Assembly (NCBI RefSeq): GCF_022811845.1
Contig: NZ_CP064268.1
Span: forward strand, 62,001-126,000
DNA length: 64,000 nt
Direction of reading: 5' to 3'
Source: Bacillus pseudomycoides
Lineage (GTDB): Bacteria > Bacillota > Bacilli > Bacillales > Bacillaceae_G
Part shown: positions 44,040-53,319 of the stretch, in pieces
Numbering within the stretch: the stretch's first letter is position 1
Layout of the letters: every line of letters begins with the position of its first letter
Program-made: the position numbers and the translations under genes
The notes under the pieces: generated by a model
What the model was told of the DNA's origin: nothing
What the model saw: only the letters and a program-made list of their open reading frames with translations
Database searches by the model: none

Positions 44040-44579
44040 TTACTTGAAAAATAAATATCCCATATCAGTGTCTATATAGATGCTCCCGTCTTCTTTTTCT
44101 TTTACTTCGCCACCAAAATTTTTTATCCAATCAACAAGGTCTCGCTTGTTTTTTGTAACGTTTTCTTTTACAAATAGATATGAATTAATTGATTTATAAG
44201 ATGTATAGTTAGTTAAAATTATTTGGCTAAGATAAATAGGAGTATCCAAATTTGGAGTCTCCTGAATTATATATGGAGATGGGAGAATGTTATTACTGTT
44301 AACATATACATAATATTTGGGCTGATTAATTGCCCATTTTAGCCATATTACTTGAACTATTATGATAATTATGGTTACCGTTTTTTGTGTTTTTTTAAAA
44401 TTTTGTCCTGGAAAAGAGTAGTAGATGAAAGTCGGAATAGCAAATAAACTAACCGAAGCTACCCATTTGTCTATTGGTGCACCATTTATCCAGAAGATAA
44501 ATCCTAATGCTTTTATAAATAAAAACAAAAAAACAAGACTTGTGAAAATTATTGATAAATAGTATATTTTATTTTTCAT
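44040..44579 (-). CDS. Three-span membrane protein, candidate immunity protein
   Basis: 179 residues, ATG 44579 after GGGGAG. Membrane segments near residues 7-30, 39-55 and 66-84, then an extracytoplasmic-type domain of about 95 residues ending GSIYIDTDMGYLFFK. No family recognised. It is the sole gene between effector 1 and the next H/P block; membrane proteins in this position are often immunity factors (inference). Confidence 0.6.
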   Translation of the reverse strand: MKNKIYYLSIIFTSLVFLFLFIKALGFIFWINGAPIDKWVASVSLFAIPTFIYYSFPGQNFKKTQKTVTIIIIIVQVIWLKWAINQPKYYVYVNSNNILPSPYIIQETPNLDTPIYLSQIILTNYTSYKSINSYLFVKENVTKNKRDLVDWIKNFGGEVKEKEDGSIYIDTDMGYLFFK

Positions 44580-44920
44580 TGTTTTCTCCCCAAAATATAT
44601 TTTTATAAAACTTCCTTTAAGCGGTGTAATTAACTCGATTTTTCGAAAAATATTTGTTGAATCATTTCTTTCGATTTTTTTAATATGAATAGAATGTTAA
44701 TTATATCTATAAAGTATATTATATCTATTAAAGATTCGTTTGTTAAAGCTGAAATTTTCAGCTTTTTTTTGTTGTTTTTGAAGTTTTTAAAATCAAGAAC
44801 TTCAAAAACCTCCCTAAACCCTTGATATAATTATGTTTTTATACTTAAATAAGGGATGTTTACTCTCACTCTATATATAAGGGCTAAAAGTTCCGCAAGG
44901 AACGGGTCGTATTTGAATAT

Positions 44921-45286
44921 CACCAAGCCGATACATCCAAAAGCAACTATTTAGGATCATCGGCTTGAATTTGCTATTATACGAGCCGAACCGCTAGTGC
45001 TTTCGAACTATAATTTCACTTACCATATAAATAGATACGTAATATGTGGAGGCTCGTCCCCACACGACGAACCAATCTCTACTCCAAAAGTCAACGAAAA
45101 TCATTAGATAAGAATTTATATAACATCAGATTTGATGGACTATCAAATCTGATGTTATAGCTATTTTTGTTTATCTTAAATTTTTTTAAAAAAATTTTTG
45201 CTTTTTTTTATTTATTCTACTTTCCTTTCACTTAATAGAGTAAGAGCCTAATTTAATTAAATTGTATTTAAAATGTGGATATTGGA
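44921..45286 (+). repeat. H block plus promoter block P, copy 2
   Basis: H contains an AAGCCGAT/ATCGGCTT stem, CGAGCCGAACCGCTAGTGCT, TCCCCACACGAC and an AACATCAGATTTGAT/ATCAAATCTGATGTT hairpin (45123-45165); P follows from 45178. The same H+P lies inverted at 52330-52682. Here P leads not into an effector but into an IS3 element. Confidence 0.75.
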
Positions 45287-45321
45287 TTTGAGTCAATATT
45301 TTGGACACAAAAAAGTTAAAT

Positions 45322-46140
45322 CTAAGCTACTTTTTTAGCTAGATCTTCTATTGCTTGGGGAGTTTTATAACCAATGCTACTATGAATCCTCTTGCGGTTA
45401 TACCATCCCTCGATGTATTGAAATAGTGCTAAGTTTGCTTGTTCAAATGTAACATATTTTGTGCGATATACTTCTTCTTTCTTTAAAACGGTATGAAATG
45501 ACTCGATACAAGCGTTATCATACGGGCAGCCTTTCTTACTGAAAGAGGGCTTTATTTTAAAATTCGCGAGTAAGCTTTGAAATTCTTGACTTGTATATTG
45601 TGTCCCTAAGTCAGTATGTAGAATGAGACCTTCTAGTGGTTTTTGTATATAGTAAGCGTTTTTTAACGCTTTTACCACAAGATTCGTTGTCATATTTCGT
45701 GAAAATGAATACCCTATAATTTTCTTAGAATACAAATCCATGACAGATGCAAGATAACACCAACCGTCTTTTTGTGTGTGAATGTAGGTAATATCAGCTA
45801 CCCATTTTTCATTTATTGTAGTTGTAGAAAAGTCTTGTTCTAATAGATTTGTGCGTTCCTCTACAGTTGATTTTGATGAATGTGGTTTATATTTTTTAAA
45901 GATAATGGAACGAATATTTTCTTTTTTCATGAGCCGTTGCACACGCTTTATGCTTATTTGTAATCCTTGTTCCCATAGTATTTGATGAATCTTAGGTGCA
46001 CCGTAACGACCTTCACTGTCTTGATGAATTCGTATAATTTGTTTGGTTATTTTTTTATTTTCACGACTACGCTTTGACTCTGTTTTATGCTGAGATTGGT
46101 AGTAAGAACTTCTCGCTATCCCAAGAGTTTGGCACATCAT
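45322..46140 (-). CDS. IS3-family transposase OrfB
   Basis: 272 residues from ATG 46140. The frame is open further upstream (KIKDTELHPFIDCQKETHSV) into the end of orfA, as expected for production by -1 frameshifting near GAGAAAATAAAAG. rve/DDE core: WVADITYIHTQKDGW, LILHTDLGTQYTS and CIESFHTVLKKEEVY. Confidence 0.93.
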   Translation of the reverse strand: MMCQTLGIARSSYYQSQHKTESKRSRENKKITKQIIRIHQDSEGRYGAPKIHQILWEQGLQISIKRVQRLMKKENIRSIIFKKYKPHSSKSTVEERTNLLEQDFSTTTINEKWVADITYIHTQKDGWCYLASVMDLYSKKIIGYSFSRNMTTNLVVKALKNAYYIQKPLEGLILHTDLGTQYTSQEFQSLLANFKIKPSFSKKGCPYDNACIESFHTVLKKEEVYRTKYVTFEQANLALFQYIEGWYNRKRIHSSIGYKTPQAIEDLAKKVA

Positions 46141-46196
46141 ATGAACAGAGTGCGTTTCTTTTTGACAATCAATAAATGGGTGTAATTCTGTATCTT

Positions 46197-46463
46197 TTAT
46201 TTTCTCATGAATATGGCCATAGCCTTTTTTAAAATTTCATTCTCTTCTTTTAGACGAAGCATTTCTTTTTTCATTCGTTTTAGATCTTCTAGTGTCATTT
46301 CGTCCTCATCAACTGATGTGATAGGAGAATATGTTTTAATCCATTTATAAACTGTTACTTCTGATACGCCATACTCGCTGCTTAATTCTTTTACAGGTTG
46401 TCCCGAACGGTATAATTCAACCACCATTTTTTTAAACTCTTCATTAAACTTCTTGTTTGTCAT
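46197..46463 (-). CDS. IS3-family OrfA
   Basis: 88 residues: HTH (FNEEFKKMVVELYRSGQPVK, SSEYGVSEVTVYKWIKTY) and a leucine-zipper tail (LRLKEENEILKKAMAIF). It ends ATG AGA AAA TAA where the OrfB frame takes over. Confidence 0.93.
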   Translation of the reverse strand: MTNKKFNEEFKKMVVELYRSGQPVKELSSEYGVSEVTVYKWIKTYSPITSVDEDEMTLEDLKRMKKEMLRLKEENEILKKAMAIFMRK

Positions 46464-46518
46464 ACGGACACTTCCTTCTTGAAATCCATTGTAAGGACTT
46501 AACTAAGTTGTGTCCACA

Positions 46519-46687
46519 TGACTATACTAACCCCAGTCTTATAATTAATCATCGTATTAAACAAGATCTTGTAAGTGGTTTTGGGGATGACTTAGGAACA
46601 GTGTATCATTATGATTGTAAGACTGAAGGACTTCCTGGATATTATCATGATGTAAAACGCTTCAAAGAAGTAAAAGAGTTACAATAA
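46519..46687 (+). pseudogene. C-terminal remnant of a third cassette gene
   Basis: Open frame from the IS3 end: YTNPSLIINHRIKQDLVSGF ... YHDVKRFKEVKELQ, stop 46685-46687. No start of its own; the methionine in frame lies inside the IS. Since block P2 lies on the other side of the IS, this is the likely C-terminal end of a third effector whose N-terminal carrier was lost. Confidence 0.6.
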
Positions 46688-46744
46688 AAATGTTTCTAAT
46701 AGGGTCACTATACCCTTATAGGAAAATGGAGGGAATTTCTATTT

Positions 46745-46969
46745 GTGAAAAAATTTCTATTGTTTCTTCACGTTTGTTTTTGGTTAAATATTTGCTTGCT
46801 ACCTCTTTCTTTTTTTATAGGTGTGATGGCAACAGATCCTCCTGACAGTACTAAATTTGATTTTTGGAAAAGATTTCTCTTTATTCAAGGAATCCCCCTT
46901 ATCGTATTTATTATTGGCTTCCTTATCTTAGTTGTAATAAATAATAAAAAAAACAATGTTAATTTATAA
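46745..46969 (+). CDS. 74-aa two-span membrane protein, candidate immunity protein
   Basis: GTG 46745 behind GGAGGG. Two membrane helices (FLLFLHVCFWLNICLLPLSF and GIPLIVFIIGFLILVVI) separated by a 20-residue loop. It follows the effector tail by 57 bases in the same direction, the position expected for an immunity gene. No family recognised. Confidence 0.6.
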   Translation: MKKFLLFLHVCFWLNICLLPLSFFIGVMATDPPDSTKFDFWKRFLFIQGIPLIVFIIGFLILVVINNKKNNVNL

Positions 46970-47051
46970 TAGTGTTGTTCTTATGTAAAAATACGAATGT
47001 ATTTACATTTTGTTAAATTGGTATCTAAGAAGTCAAAAGGACAGAAAATAA

Positions 47052-47910
47052 GGTTCTGGTGCAAAAACCATTTGATAGAGATATAGAACCTACATGGCCT
47101 ATTCAATGACAGATTATGATGCAATTCTAAACAACTTATGTATGAACCCAACTTCATTTTGAGCAGACTTCACCTGTAGGTTAAGTTGTCCTTTTTTCAT
47201 CATATGCATGGCTTCAACGCCGCTCAATATAGAAGTGGCTGTTTCATACGACTTGAATCCTAACATAGAACGTACACGTTTCTTAATGAAACGGTGATCC
47301 TGTTCCACTATATTATTGAGATATTTAACTTGCCTTATTTGTATGCCTTCAGGCATACGTTTCTCTTCTTTTAACTCTTGAATCGCTACGGATAGGCTGG
47401 GTTCTTGTCTACTGTTATAACACGAGGTTTACAAATGAGAAGCAGCCAAGGCTTTCTTGAAAAAGCGCTTGGCTGCTTGTTTATCTCTTGATTCACTTAG
47501 ATAAAAATCAATGGTGTTTCCTTCAGAATCTACTGCGCGATATAAATACATCCATTGACCTTTTACTTTCACATACGTTTCATCGACTCTCCAGGAATCA
47601 TTTGTCGTCTTAAGATGACGTCGTACTCTTTCGTCTAATTCAGGTCCATATTGATGCACCCAACGCATAATGGTGGTGTGAGCAATAGACAAACCTCGTT
47701 CCTCCATCATTTCTACCAAATCACGAAAACTGAGGTTGTACCGTAGGTACCATCTCACAGTTAATAAAATCATATCAGGTTGATAATGCTTCCATTTGAA
47801 CAAATTTTCCTTTTTCATACCGATCACACACCTTTTTTAGAGTACTAGTATCAGTATGTCCAAGATTTAGAGGTTACTTGCATGTATCTTGAAGTTTTTG
47901 CACCAGAACC
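47052..47910 (-). mobile_element. IS6-family element, IS240-like, copy E (inactive)
   Basis: 859 bp, perfect ends GGTTCTGGTGCAAAAA, opposite orientation to copy A and nearly identical to it except for 2- and 1-base deletions in the transposase gene. Confidence 0.95.
47114..47827 (-). pseudogene. Frameshifted IS6 transposase, copy E
   Basis: Near codon 131, CATATTTG of copy A reads CATTTG here, giving H-L-stop. About 45 bases later a C is missing (TATCCGTAG for TATCCCGTAG), restoring the frame. The catalytic middle Asp (VDKNPAYP) is lost, so the product is inactive. Confidence 0.9.
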
Positions 47911-48049
47911 GTCTACAGCAGGTGCACATTTGATGCTATGAAGGGTACCTTGTGTAAACCTCGACTCTACTTTTAACGAAAAATACGTGTAATTAGAAAA
48001 TTTCGAGTCGACCGTGAGTGCACATCCTGGAAATTTTCGTGTACCCACG

Positions 48050-48090
48050 TTTAAGCTAGGCTCTGCCTAGCCCCAACCCCTAGTTGGGCC
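48050..48090. other. GC-rich hairpin region
   Basis: GCTAGGC-TCT-GCCTAGC (48052-48068) and CCCAAC...GTTGGG stand out from the AT-rich surroundings. The style is like small-plasmid replication origins; no gene seen from 47911 to 48340. Confidence 0.35.
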
Positions 48091-48349
48091 CAAAAACCCC
48101 TTATGCTCTTCTCTCTTTTTTGATTCAGAATTTCCAATTTTGTAGAATAGCTTGTTTTTCGGTCAAAAATTATTATGTTAAAAAACAAAATGTTAATTTA
48201 TTTGTATGTTTTTTATTAATTTAAGTAAAAAAGGTATCAAAGAAGAAAAAAGAGATTAAAACTTACCTATTAGAAAATACAAGATTCAATGAATATTGTG
48301 GATAAAGAATTAGGTTTGATTTAACTTGAGTTTGTTTAAAGTGTTAAGA

Positions 48350-48892
48350 TAAAGGAGTTATAACTGTTATAACGAATTTGAAATATTGAAAAGGAGGTTA
48401 TGACTATTATGACACCTATTATTTATGAAAATGTATCCCAGGTTGCAAAAGATTAAAAATATCACCTTCTACGGTTAAAAATATTACTTATTAATTGAGG
48501 GTTACAACTGTTATGCCTTTAAAAGGGATGAAAGAGAACGAGTTATTTTCGATGATTATGATATTAAGTTATTACAAAGATTAATAGAGTTAAAAAGTAT
48601 GCCACAAGTTACATTGGAAGAAGCTTGCAAATTACTTTTAGAAGAAGAAGGATTAACAGTTAATAATACAGATATGACTGTTATAACTCCTGAATCTAAT
48701 GATTTGAAAGAAGTATTGAGAGAATTAAAAGATACAGTGGAGTTACAACAAAAACAATTACAGAATCAAAATGAGCAAATAGTTAAACTAACAAATTTAT
48801 TGGAATCTCAACAAAAGTTATTGGCTCATTCTAATACTATAGAAAAACAACAGGTTACTGATCGGGATAAAGCGGTTATGACTGTTATGCGA
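48350..48892 (+). repeat. Recurring GTTATRACTGTTATR motif
   Basis: About 15-base motif with small variations near 48357, 48396, 48502, 48670 and 48874. The first three are upstream of or in the decayed start, the last two inside the coding part, where they encode MTVI and MTVM. Iteron-like; could be operators or origin repeats. Confidence 0.5.
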
Positions 48893-48961
48893 GAACTTCA
48901 AGAAGTAAAACAGATGGTTGCAGTAAGTAATGAAAAGAAATGGTATCAATTTTGGAAGTGA
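48409..48961 (+). pseudogene. DUF3967-type plasmid regulator, N-terminus frameshifted
   Basis: AAGGAGG then ATG 48409 starts MTPIIYENVSQVAKD-stop. With frame changes the sequence continues LKISPSTVKK... and from about 48503 GYNCYAFKRDERERVIFDDY into an intact 120-codon frame (48599-48961) with a coiled coil (VELQQKQLQNQNEQIVKLTN) and the DUF3967-like end VMRELQEVKQ...KKWYQFWK. MerR-like HTH plus DUF3967 proteins are typical of small B. thuringiensis plasmids. The HTH part is broken here. Confidence 0.65.
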
Positions 48962-49105
48962 TTTGCTGAGTCCTGGCGTTTATGCCGCGAAAGTTCCTTG
49001 ACGATGAGGGGAACCCTCATGCAAACTCGCCAGGGGTGGCCCCAGAAGGGCGGTTTTTGCCCGCTGGGGTTGGCTTTGGGAGTTTGAGGGTTCGGAGGCT
49101 CGTGG

Positions 49106-49283
49106 TCAAGGGAACCGTGGAATAAAAAGCGAGGACGGACCCCAGGACAGGGCAAAGACCAATGTCTTCGCCAAGATTCGTGGTTCTATGGTTAGAAAAA
49201 GGCGAATAAGAATATAGCATACATACAATAAGGGAATGCAGTACAGATCAGTATACAAGCATTCCCTTGCTATAAAGATGTTA
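49106..49283. repeat. Q block, copy 1
   Basis: Contains AATGTCTTCGCCAAGATTCG, AGAAAAAGGCGAATAAGAAT and the hairpin AAGGGAATGC/GCATTCCCTT (49230-49268). A direct repeat lies at 52791-52972, and the hairpin alone at 49869-49915. Preceding 48962-49105 is GC-rich with no credible gene. Confidence 0.6.
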
Positions 49284-49480
49284 ATAATAGTATTTTTAAA
49301 AAATATGGTAAGGGTATGTGAGATTTTGTACAGTTTTTCAGCTGATTTATAAATAAATGAGACTTCTAAAATAGATTCAGCTTAGAAATGTATAAAAAAC
49401 TCTTTAGATTGATAGGACAAAAAGAGTTTCTTTTGTAGGATTATTTACAATGTATAAGGTGTTTAAAAGGAGAATGAAAA

Positions 49481-49721
49481 TGAAGATATTACGGAGTAAA
49501 ACTACTTGTTTTGCAATAGGAATGAATATAGTTTTTGTATAGCAACATATATATATATTGCTTATTATAATGATTTTATTTATTTGGATTCTGGTAATTT
49601 ACATAGAAGTCTTGGAGATGATATTACATATATTTTATATGCTTTATTAGTTCCTTTGGGTGGTTCTATTATATTTTCGTATATTGCTTTAGGTAAAAAG
49701 AATATAGTAAAGGGGTATTAA
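49481..49721 (+). pseudogene. Frameshifted small membrane protein
   Basis: AAAAGGAG precedes ATG 49481: MKILRSKTTCFAIGMNIVFV then stop. A one-base shift near 49540 continues ATYIYIAYYNDFIYLDSGNL ... YALLVPLGGSIIFSYIALGK. Together about 80 residues with two membrane helices, similar in size to the candidate immunity protein at 46745. Either a real frameshift or a sequencing error. Confidence 0.5.
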
Positions 49722-49981
49722 TTTTTAACTTATGTTTTTCGATATTTTTATAATCTTTATTGGAATTTGGTTTGTTTGTCTTTTGATTTCGTTTTAATAT
49801 GTGGTTTTTAGGGTGGTTATTTTGTTTTGAGGATTCTTTAGATAGAAAATTAATATAGAAAGATAAAAGGAAATGCAGTATAGATCAGTCTACAAGCATT
49901 CTTTTGTTATGATTATGTTATTATTTTGGTTTTAAAAATTTAGAGATTTTAAGTAATTAAATGAATTTGAATAAGAAAATA

Positions 49982-50021
49982 AAAAAGAGTAACTTTTTAT
50001 TAAAAGGTTACTCTTTTTTAT
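49982..50021. terminator. Terminator of effector 2
   Basis: AAAAAGAGTAAC pairs with GGTTACTCTTTTTT, about 20 bases beyond the end of the minus-strand gene at 50044. Confidence 0.75.
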
Positions 50022-50043
50022 TTATTACTAATGTTTTGGTTTA

Positions 50044-52293
50044 TTATGCTTTTGGTTTAAATACTACCCAATGTGGATTTGGATTTTCTTCATTTATATC
50101 TCCAGTTTCAGGATATCTAAGGGAACCATATTCTGAATATCCTGTTCTAGCTCTATTTTTCTCTGCTGCATCACGTTCTTTTAACCATTGAATAGGAGAT
50201 GTTTTAGCACAAACTGTAATGTAATTATAAACAGTTTGCCCGTCTGCACAAGCGGTCATAATCCCTTTAGTTTTATTGGCCCAAAGTTGTGCAAAGCTGA
50301 TACCTTCAACGTTTGTTCCTGTATTACAAGCATAAGAATCTGCTATATTTCCTGGTGCAAAGGCGTCTGTTTGTAAACGTTGAATATCTTCTTTATGGAA
50401 ATGCCCTTTATATTTTGCGTCAGCTTGATATTGAGCTCCAAAATCAAGATATCCTCTATGACCATGACCAAACCATGAAAAATCTATAATTTTATTTAAA
50501 CGTTTTCCAGTTCCATTAGTAGATTGTGTATTAATATAATTAATTAATTGATCTTTATTATCAACAAATACAACATCTACTGACCAATGTGTTGCGGTTT
50601 CTCCAAAGTTGAAAATTTCTTCATTTGAATATAGGTTTCTTTCAATAATCCAAGTTACGTGGGTTTTATGATTATCGTATTTTTGTTTAAGATCTCGAAT
50701 TTTTTTGATTGCTGGTTCAATAAAGTTATATCTAAATCCTCTTTCTGGTCCTTCTTTTGCTGAAACTACAATACATTCATATTGATTGAATTCTTTTTCT
50801 GAAATTTTATAACCTGAATCTCTTCCTGATTTAATATCTTTATCAATTGCTATAGAACCATTTCCGCTTCCAATTGCGTATTCTTTAATTTGATCAAATG
50901 CCCAATTTTTTGGTAATGGGAATCCTAGGTTTCCACTAAAACCAGTAGACATACCAGAGACGAAGCTGTATGTTGCGTATTTTTGGTCTGATACTTGAAT
51001 ACATACGTTTCGTGAACCATATACGCCAATTTTGTAATAACTTCCTAATTCTTTCATTTGTTCGTTGATTGCTTGGAAGTGTGGTAAAATTTTGTCCTTA
51101 ATATCGTCACCTGTTGCATCAAAATCTACTGCGAAATAGATGGTTGTTCCATATGGGAATCCATAATTTAAAGCGGCTTGAAAAGCATCAATTGCATCTC
51201 CTTTACCTTGGGAAGCATTAAAATAGTTTTTATCTCCACCGTTTGTTTGGTAGATAGGGAAAATACTAAGGCCAGCTCTGAAAATGTTATGCATTTCTCC
51301 GCCTTGAATTTTTTTATTTTTAGCATTTGTTACTTTAGCGTTTGTTAAATAACGTCCTACTGTTTCATAACCGGCTGCGACTAATGTTTTTGCTCGTTCA
51401 GGAGTAATTTCTGTAATACAATCACAAGCTTTACCTTGACGTTCTGGATCTCCTGTACTTACTAATAGAGAAGCCCATGTTTGATAATCTGAAACTCCAG
51501 TTGCTTTCAATAATGAGAAGTTTTGGAATTGTTTTAATTGTGTAGTTACAGCTGTTGAAAATTTACCATCAAACGGTACATCGTAACCATTGAAAATAAG
51601 AGACGCTTGGAATAGGTACACAAAAGAACCTGTTGAACCTTCTTTTAATACGACTGATTTAATTTTTTCTTGTGTTGTTGGACCAAAGTTTCCGTTAGCT
51701 GTACCATCTTGTAATCCTTCTTCATATTGAATCGCAAACATTAAAGCTTTTTGTACATCACGTGAATAATGGCCATCACAAGGCATATAGAAAAAGTCAG
51801 CGCGATTGATATATTTGCTGTTTAACCATTGTTGGATACTTCGAATTTTTGCACTTCCGTTATTAACTAATACATAAGCATCCATTGTTAATAGTGCTTT
51901 GAATAATTTAGGAGTTACTGCGCCATCATTTGGTGTACAGCCTAAATTTTTTTGCATAGAAGCAATAGCAGATTGTGTACCAGGTGTATATGTTCCTGTA
52001 ATGCCACCAGGTCCATAACCTTTGCAATATAAAGCGGCTTGAATAATTTTTACAATATTTGCGTTTGTATTAGATGTTGTATTAATTGGACATTTCTTTG
52101 CAAGTTCTTTTAATGTAGTAGGGCCACAGCTTGTAGATGTTGCTGTAATTCCAAGTTCTAATTGCAATGCTTGTGTTAAAGCTCCCATTGTAGACCAACC
52201 TGTTTGTCCGGTTACTTTAATTTCTTGATAACCAGCTTTACCTTTATAGGTGCTGTTTACCCATTCTTGTGCTTGTTTTACCATTTGATCCAT
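50044..52293 (-). CDS. Modular protein: PG-binding repeats, DUF1906 domain, caspase/CHAT-like C-terminus
   Basis: 749 residues, ATG 52293 after GAGGT. No signal peptide. Residues 1-280 carry peptidoglycan-binding-like repeats (YCKGYGPGGITGTYTPGTQS, FNGYDVPFDGKFSTAVTTQL). Residues 290-494 are the DUF1906 GH25-like domain (CDCITEI, VGRYLTN, IYFAVDFDATGDD, AFDQIKEY, AIDKDIKSGRDSG), parallel to the 785-aa paralogue. Residues 500-749 differ completely: IDFSWFGHGHRGYLDF (His610/612) and ADSYACNTGT (Cys656) then GIMTACADGQTVYN, the spacing of a clan CD (caspase/CHAT-like) protease dyad. Likely a wall-targeting carrier with a protease effector. Confidence 0.8.
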   Translation of the reverse strand: MDQMVKQAQEWVNSTYKGKAGYQEIKVTGQTGWSTMGALTQALQLELGITATSTSCGPTTLKELAKKCPINTTSNTNANIVKIIQAALYCKGYGPGGITGTYTPGTQSAIASMQKNLGCTPNDGAVTPKLFKALLTMDAYVLVNNGSAKIRSIQQWLNSKYINRADFFYMPCDGHYSRDVQKALMFAIQYEEGLQDGTANGNFGPTTQEKIKSVVLKEGSTGSFVYLFQASLIFNGYDVPFDGKFSTAVTTQLKQFQNFSLLKATGVSDYQTWASLLVSTGDPERQGKACDCITEITPERAKTLVAAGYETVGRYLTNAKVTNAKNKKIQGGEMHNIFRAGLSIFPIYQTNGGDKNYFNASQGKGDAIDAFQAALNYGFPYGTTIYFAVDFDATGDDIKDKILPHFQAINEQMKELGSYYKIGVYGSRNVCIQVSDQKYATYSFVSGMSTGFSGNLGFPLPKNWAFDQIKEYAIGSGNGSIAIDKDIKSGRDSGYKISEKEFNQYECIVVSAKEGPERGFRYNFIEPAIKKIRDLKQKYDNHKTHVTWIIERNLYSNEEIFNFGETATHWSVDVVFVDNKDQLINYINTQSTNGTGKRLNKIIDFSWFGHGHRGYLDFGAQYQADAKYKGHFHKEDIQRLQTDAFAPGNIADSYACNTGTNVEGISFAQLWANKTKGIMTACADGQTVYNYITVCAKTSPIQWLKERDAAEKNRARTGYSEYGSLRYPETGDINEENPNPHWVVFKPKA

Positions 52294-52329
52294 TTTGATT
52301 ACCTCTTTTTTAATTATTTTTTAAAAGTT

Positions 52330-52682
52330 TAATTTAATAATGGGGTTAAAAATAAATATCCATATTTCAAATGAAATTTAATTAAATTAGGCTCTTACTC
52401 TATTAAGTGAAAGAAAGAGAGAATTAATAAAAAAAGCAAAAAAATATTTTAAAAAATCTAAGATAAACAAAAATAGCTATAACATCAGATTTGATAATCT
52501 GATGTTATAGCTATTTTTAAAGTAGAATTTTGTTTGTCGTGTGGGGACGTAACCCCACGTATTACGTATCTATCAACCTGGTAAGTGAAATTATTAAGCG
52601 AAGGCGCTAGCGGTTCGGCTCGTATAATTGCAATTCAAGCCGATGATCCTTTAGCTGCTTTTGGATGTATCGGCTTGGTGCC
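52330..52682 (-). repeat. Promoter block P plus H block, copy 3 (inverted)
   Basis: Minus-strand copy of the H+P block at 44921-45286, about 7.4 kb away, including GGCTCTTACTCTATTAAGTG (complement of P), the AACATCAGATTTGAT hairpin and the ATCGGCTTG stem. It drives effector 2. With copy 2 it forms a large inverted repeat. Confidence 0.75.
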
Positions 52683-52790
52683 GCCAAAACTCGAGTCGAA
52701 AAAAGTTTTGCAAGGATGTAGCGATTCTTCAGTTTTTTTGTTGATATGCTGCAAAATTTATTTGATGATGTAGATTTTTTGGGTTTTTGG

Positions 52791-52972
52791 CCAAGGGAAT
52801 CGTGAAATAGCAAGCGAGGATGGATCTCAGGATAGAGCAAAAACTAATGTCTTCGCCAAGATTCGTGGTTCTACTGTTAGAAAAAGGCGAATAAGAATAT
52901 AGCATACATACAATAAGGGAATGCAGTATAGATCAGTCTACAAGCATTCCCTTGCTATAAAGATGTTAATAA
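52791..52972. repeat. Q block, copy 2
   Basis: Direct repeat of 49106-49283, ending in the AAGGGAATGC/GCATTCCCTT hairpin. Confidence 0.6.
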
Positions 52973-53319
52973 TATTTTAATGTTGTTGCTACTATATATG
53001 TCATATTTATTAAGAATAAAAAGATTAATATATCTAGTGTTAAAAAAACATATAATATTATTTTCATCTTTTTAGACGTATCATTTTTAATCATGTATAT
53101 AATAAATAGCATTGTAGTTGATTGGAATAGCATGGTGAAAAATAAAATGTAATAGCAAATACCATATTCCTGGTGTAAATGCAGTATTCATAATGAGTAG
53201 AGAACTAATTATATTAAGAATAAGCGTAGCTAGTATAAAAATATATTTATAAATGTTTTTAATTTTGATCGCCTACTTTTTAATTTTTTAGTTGGTAATA
53301 CAGTTGTTTATTTTGTGAT

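Larger units (their letters stand above)
45300..46518 (-). mobile_element. IS3-family element (IS150-like group)
   Basis: About 1.22 kb. Ends TTTGGACACAAAAAAGTTAA and TGTGGACACAACTTAGTTAA (inverted). Two genes in overlapping frames. No 3-bp duplication, consistent with a deletion that removed most of the interrupted gene. Confidence 0.85.
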
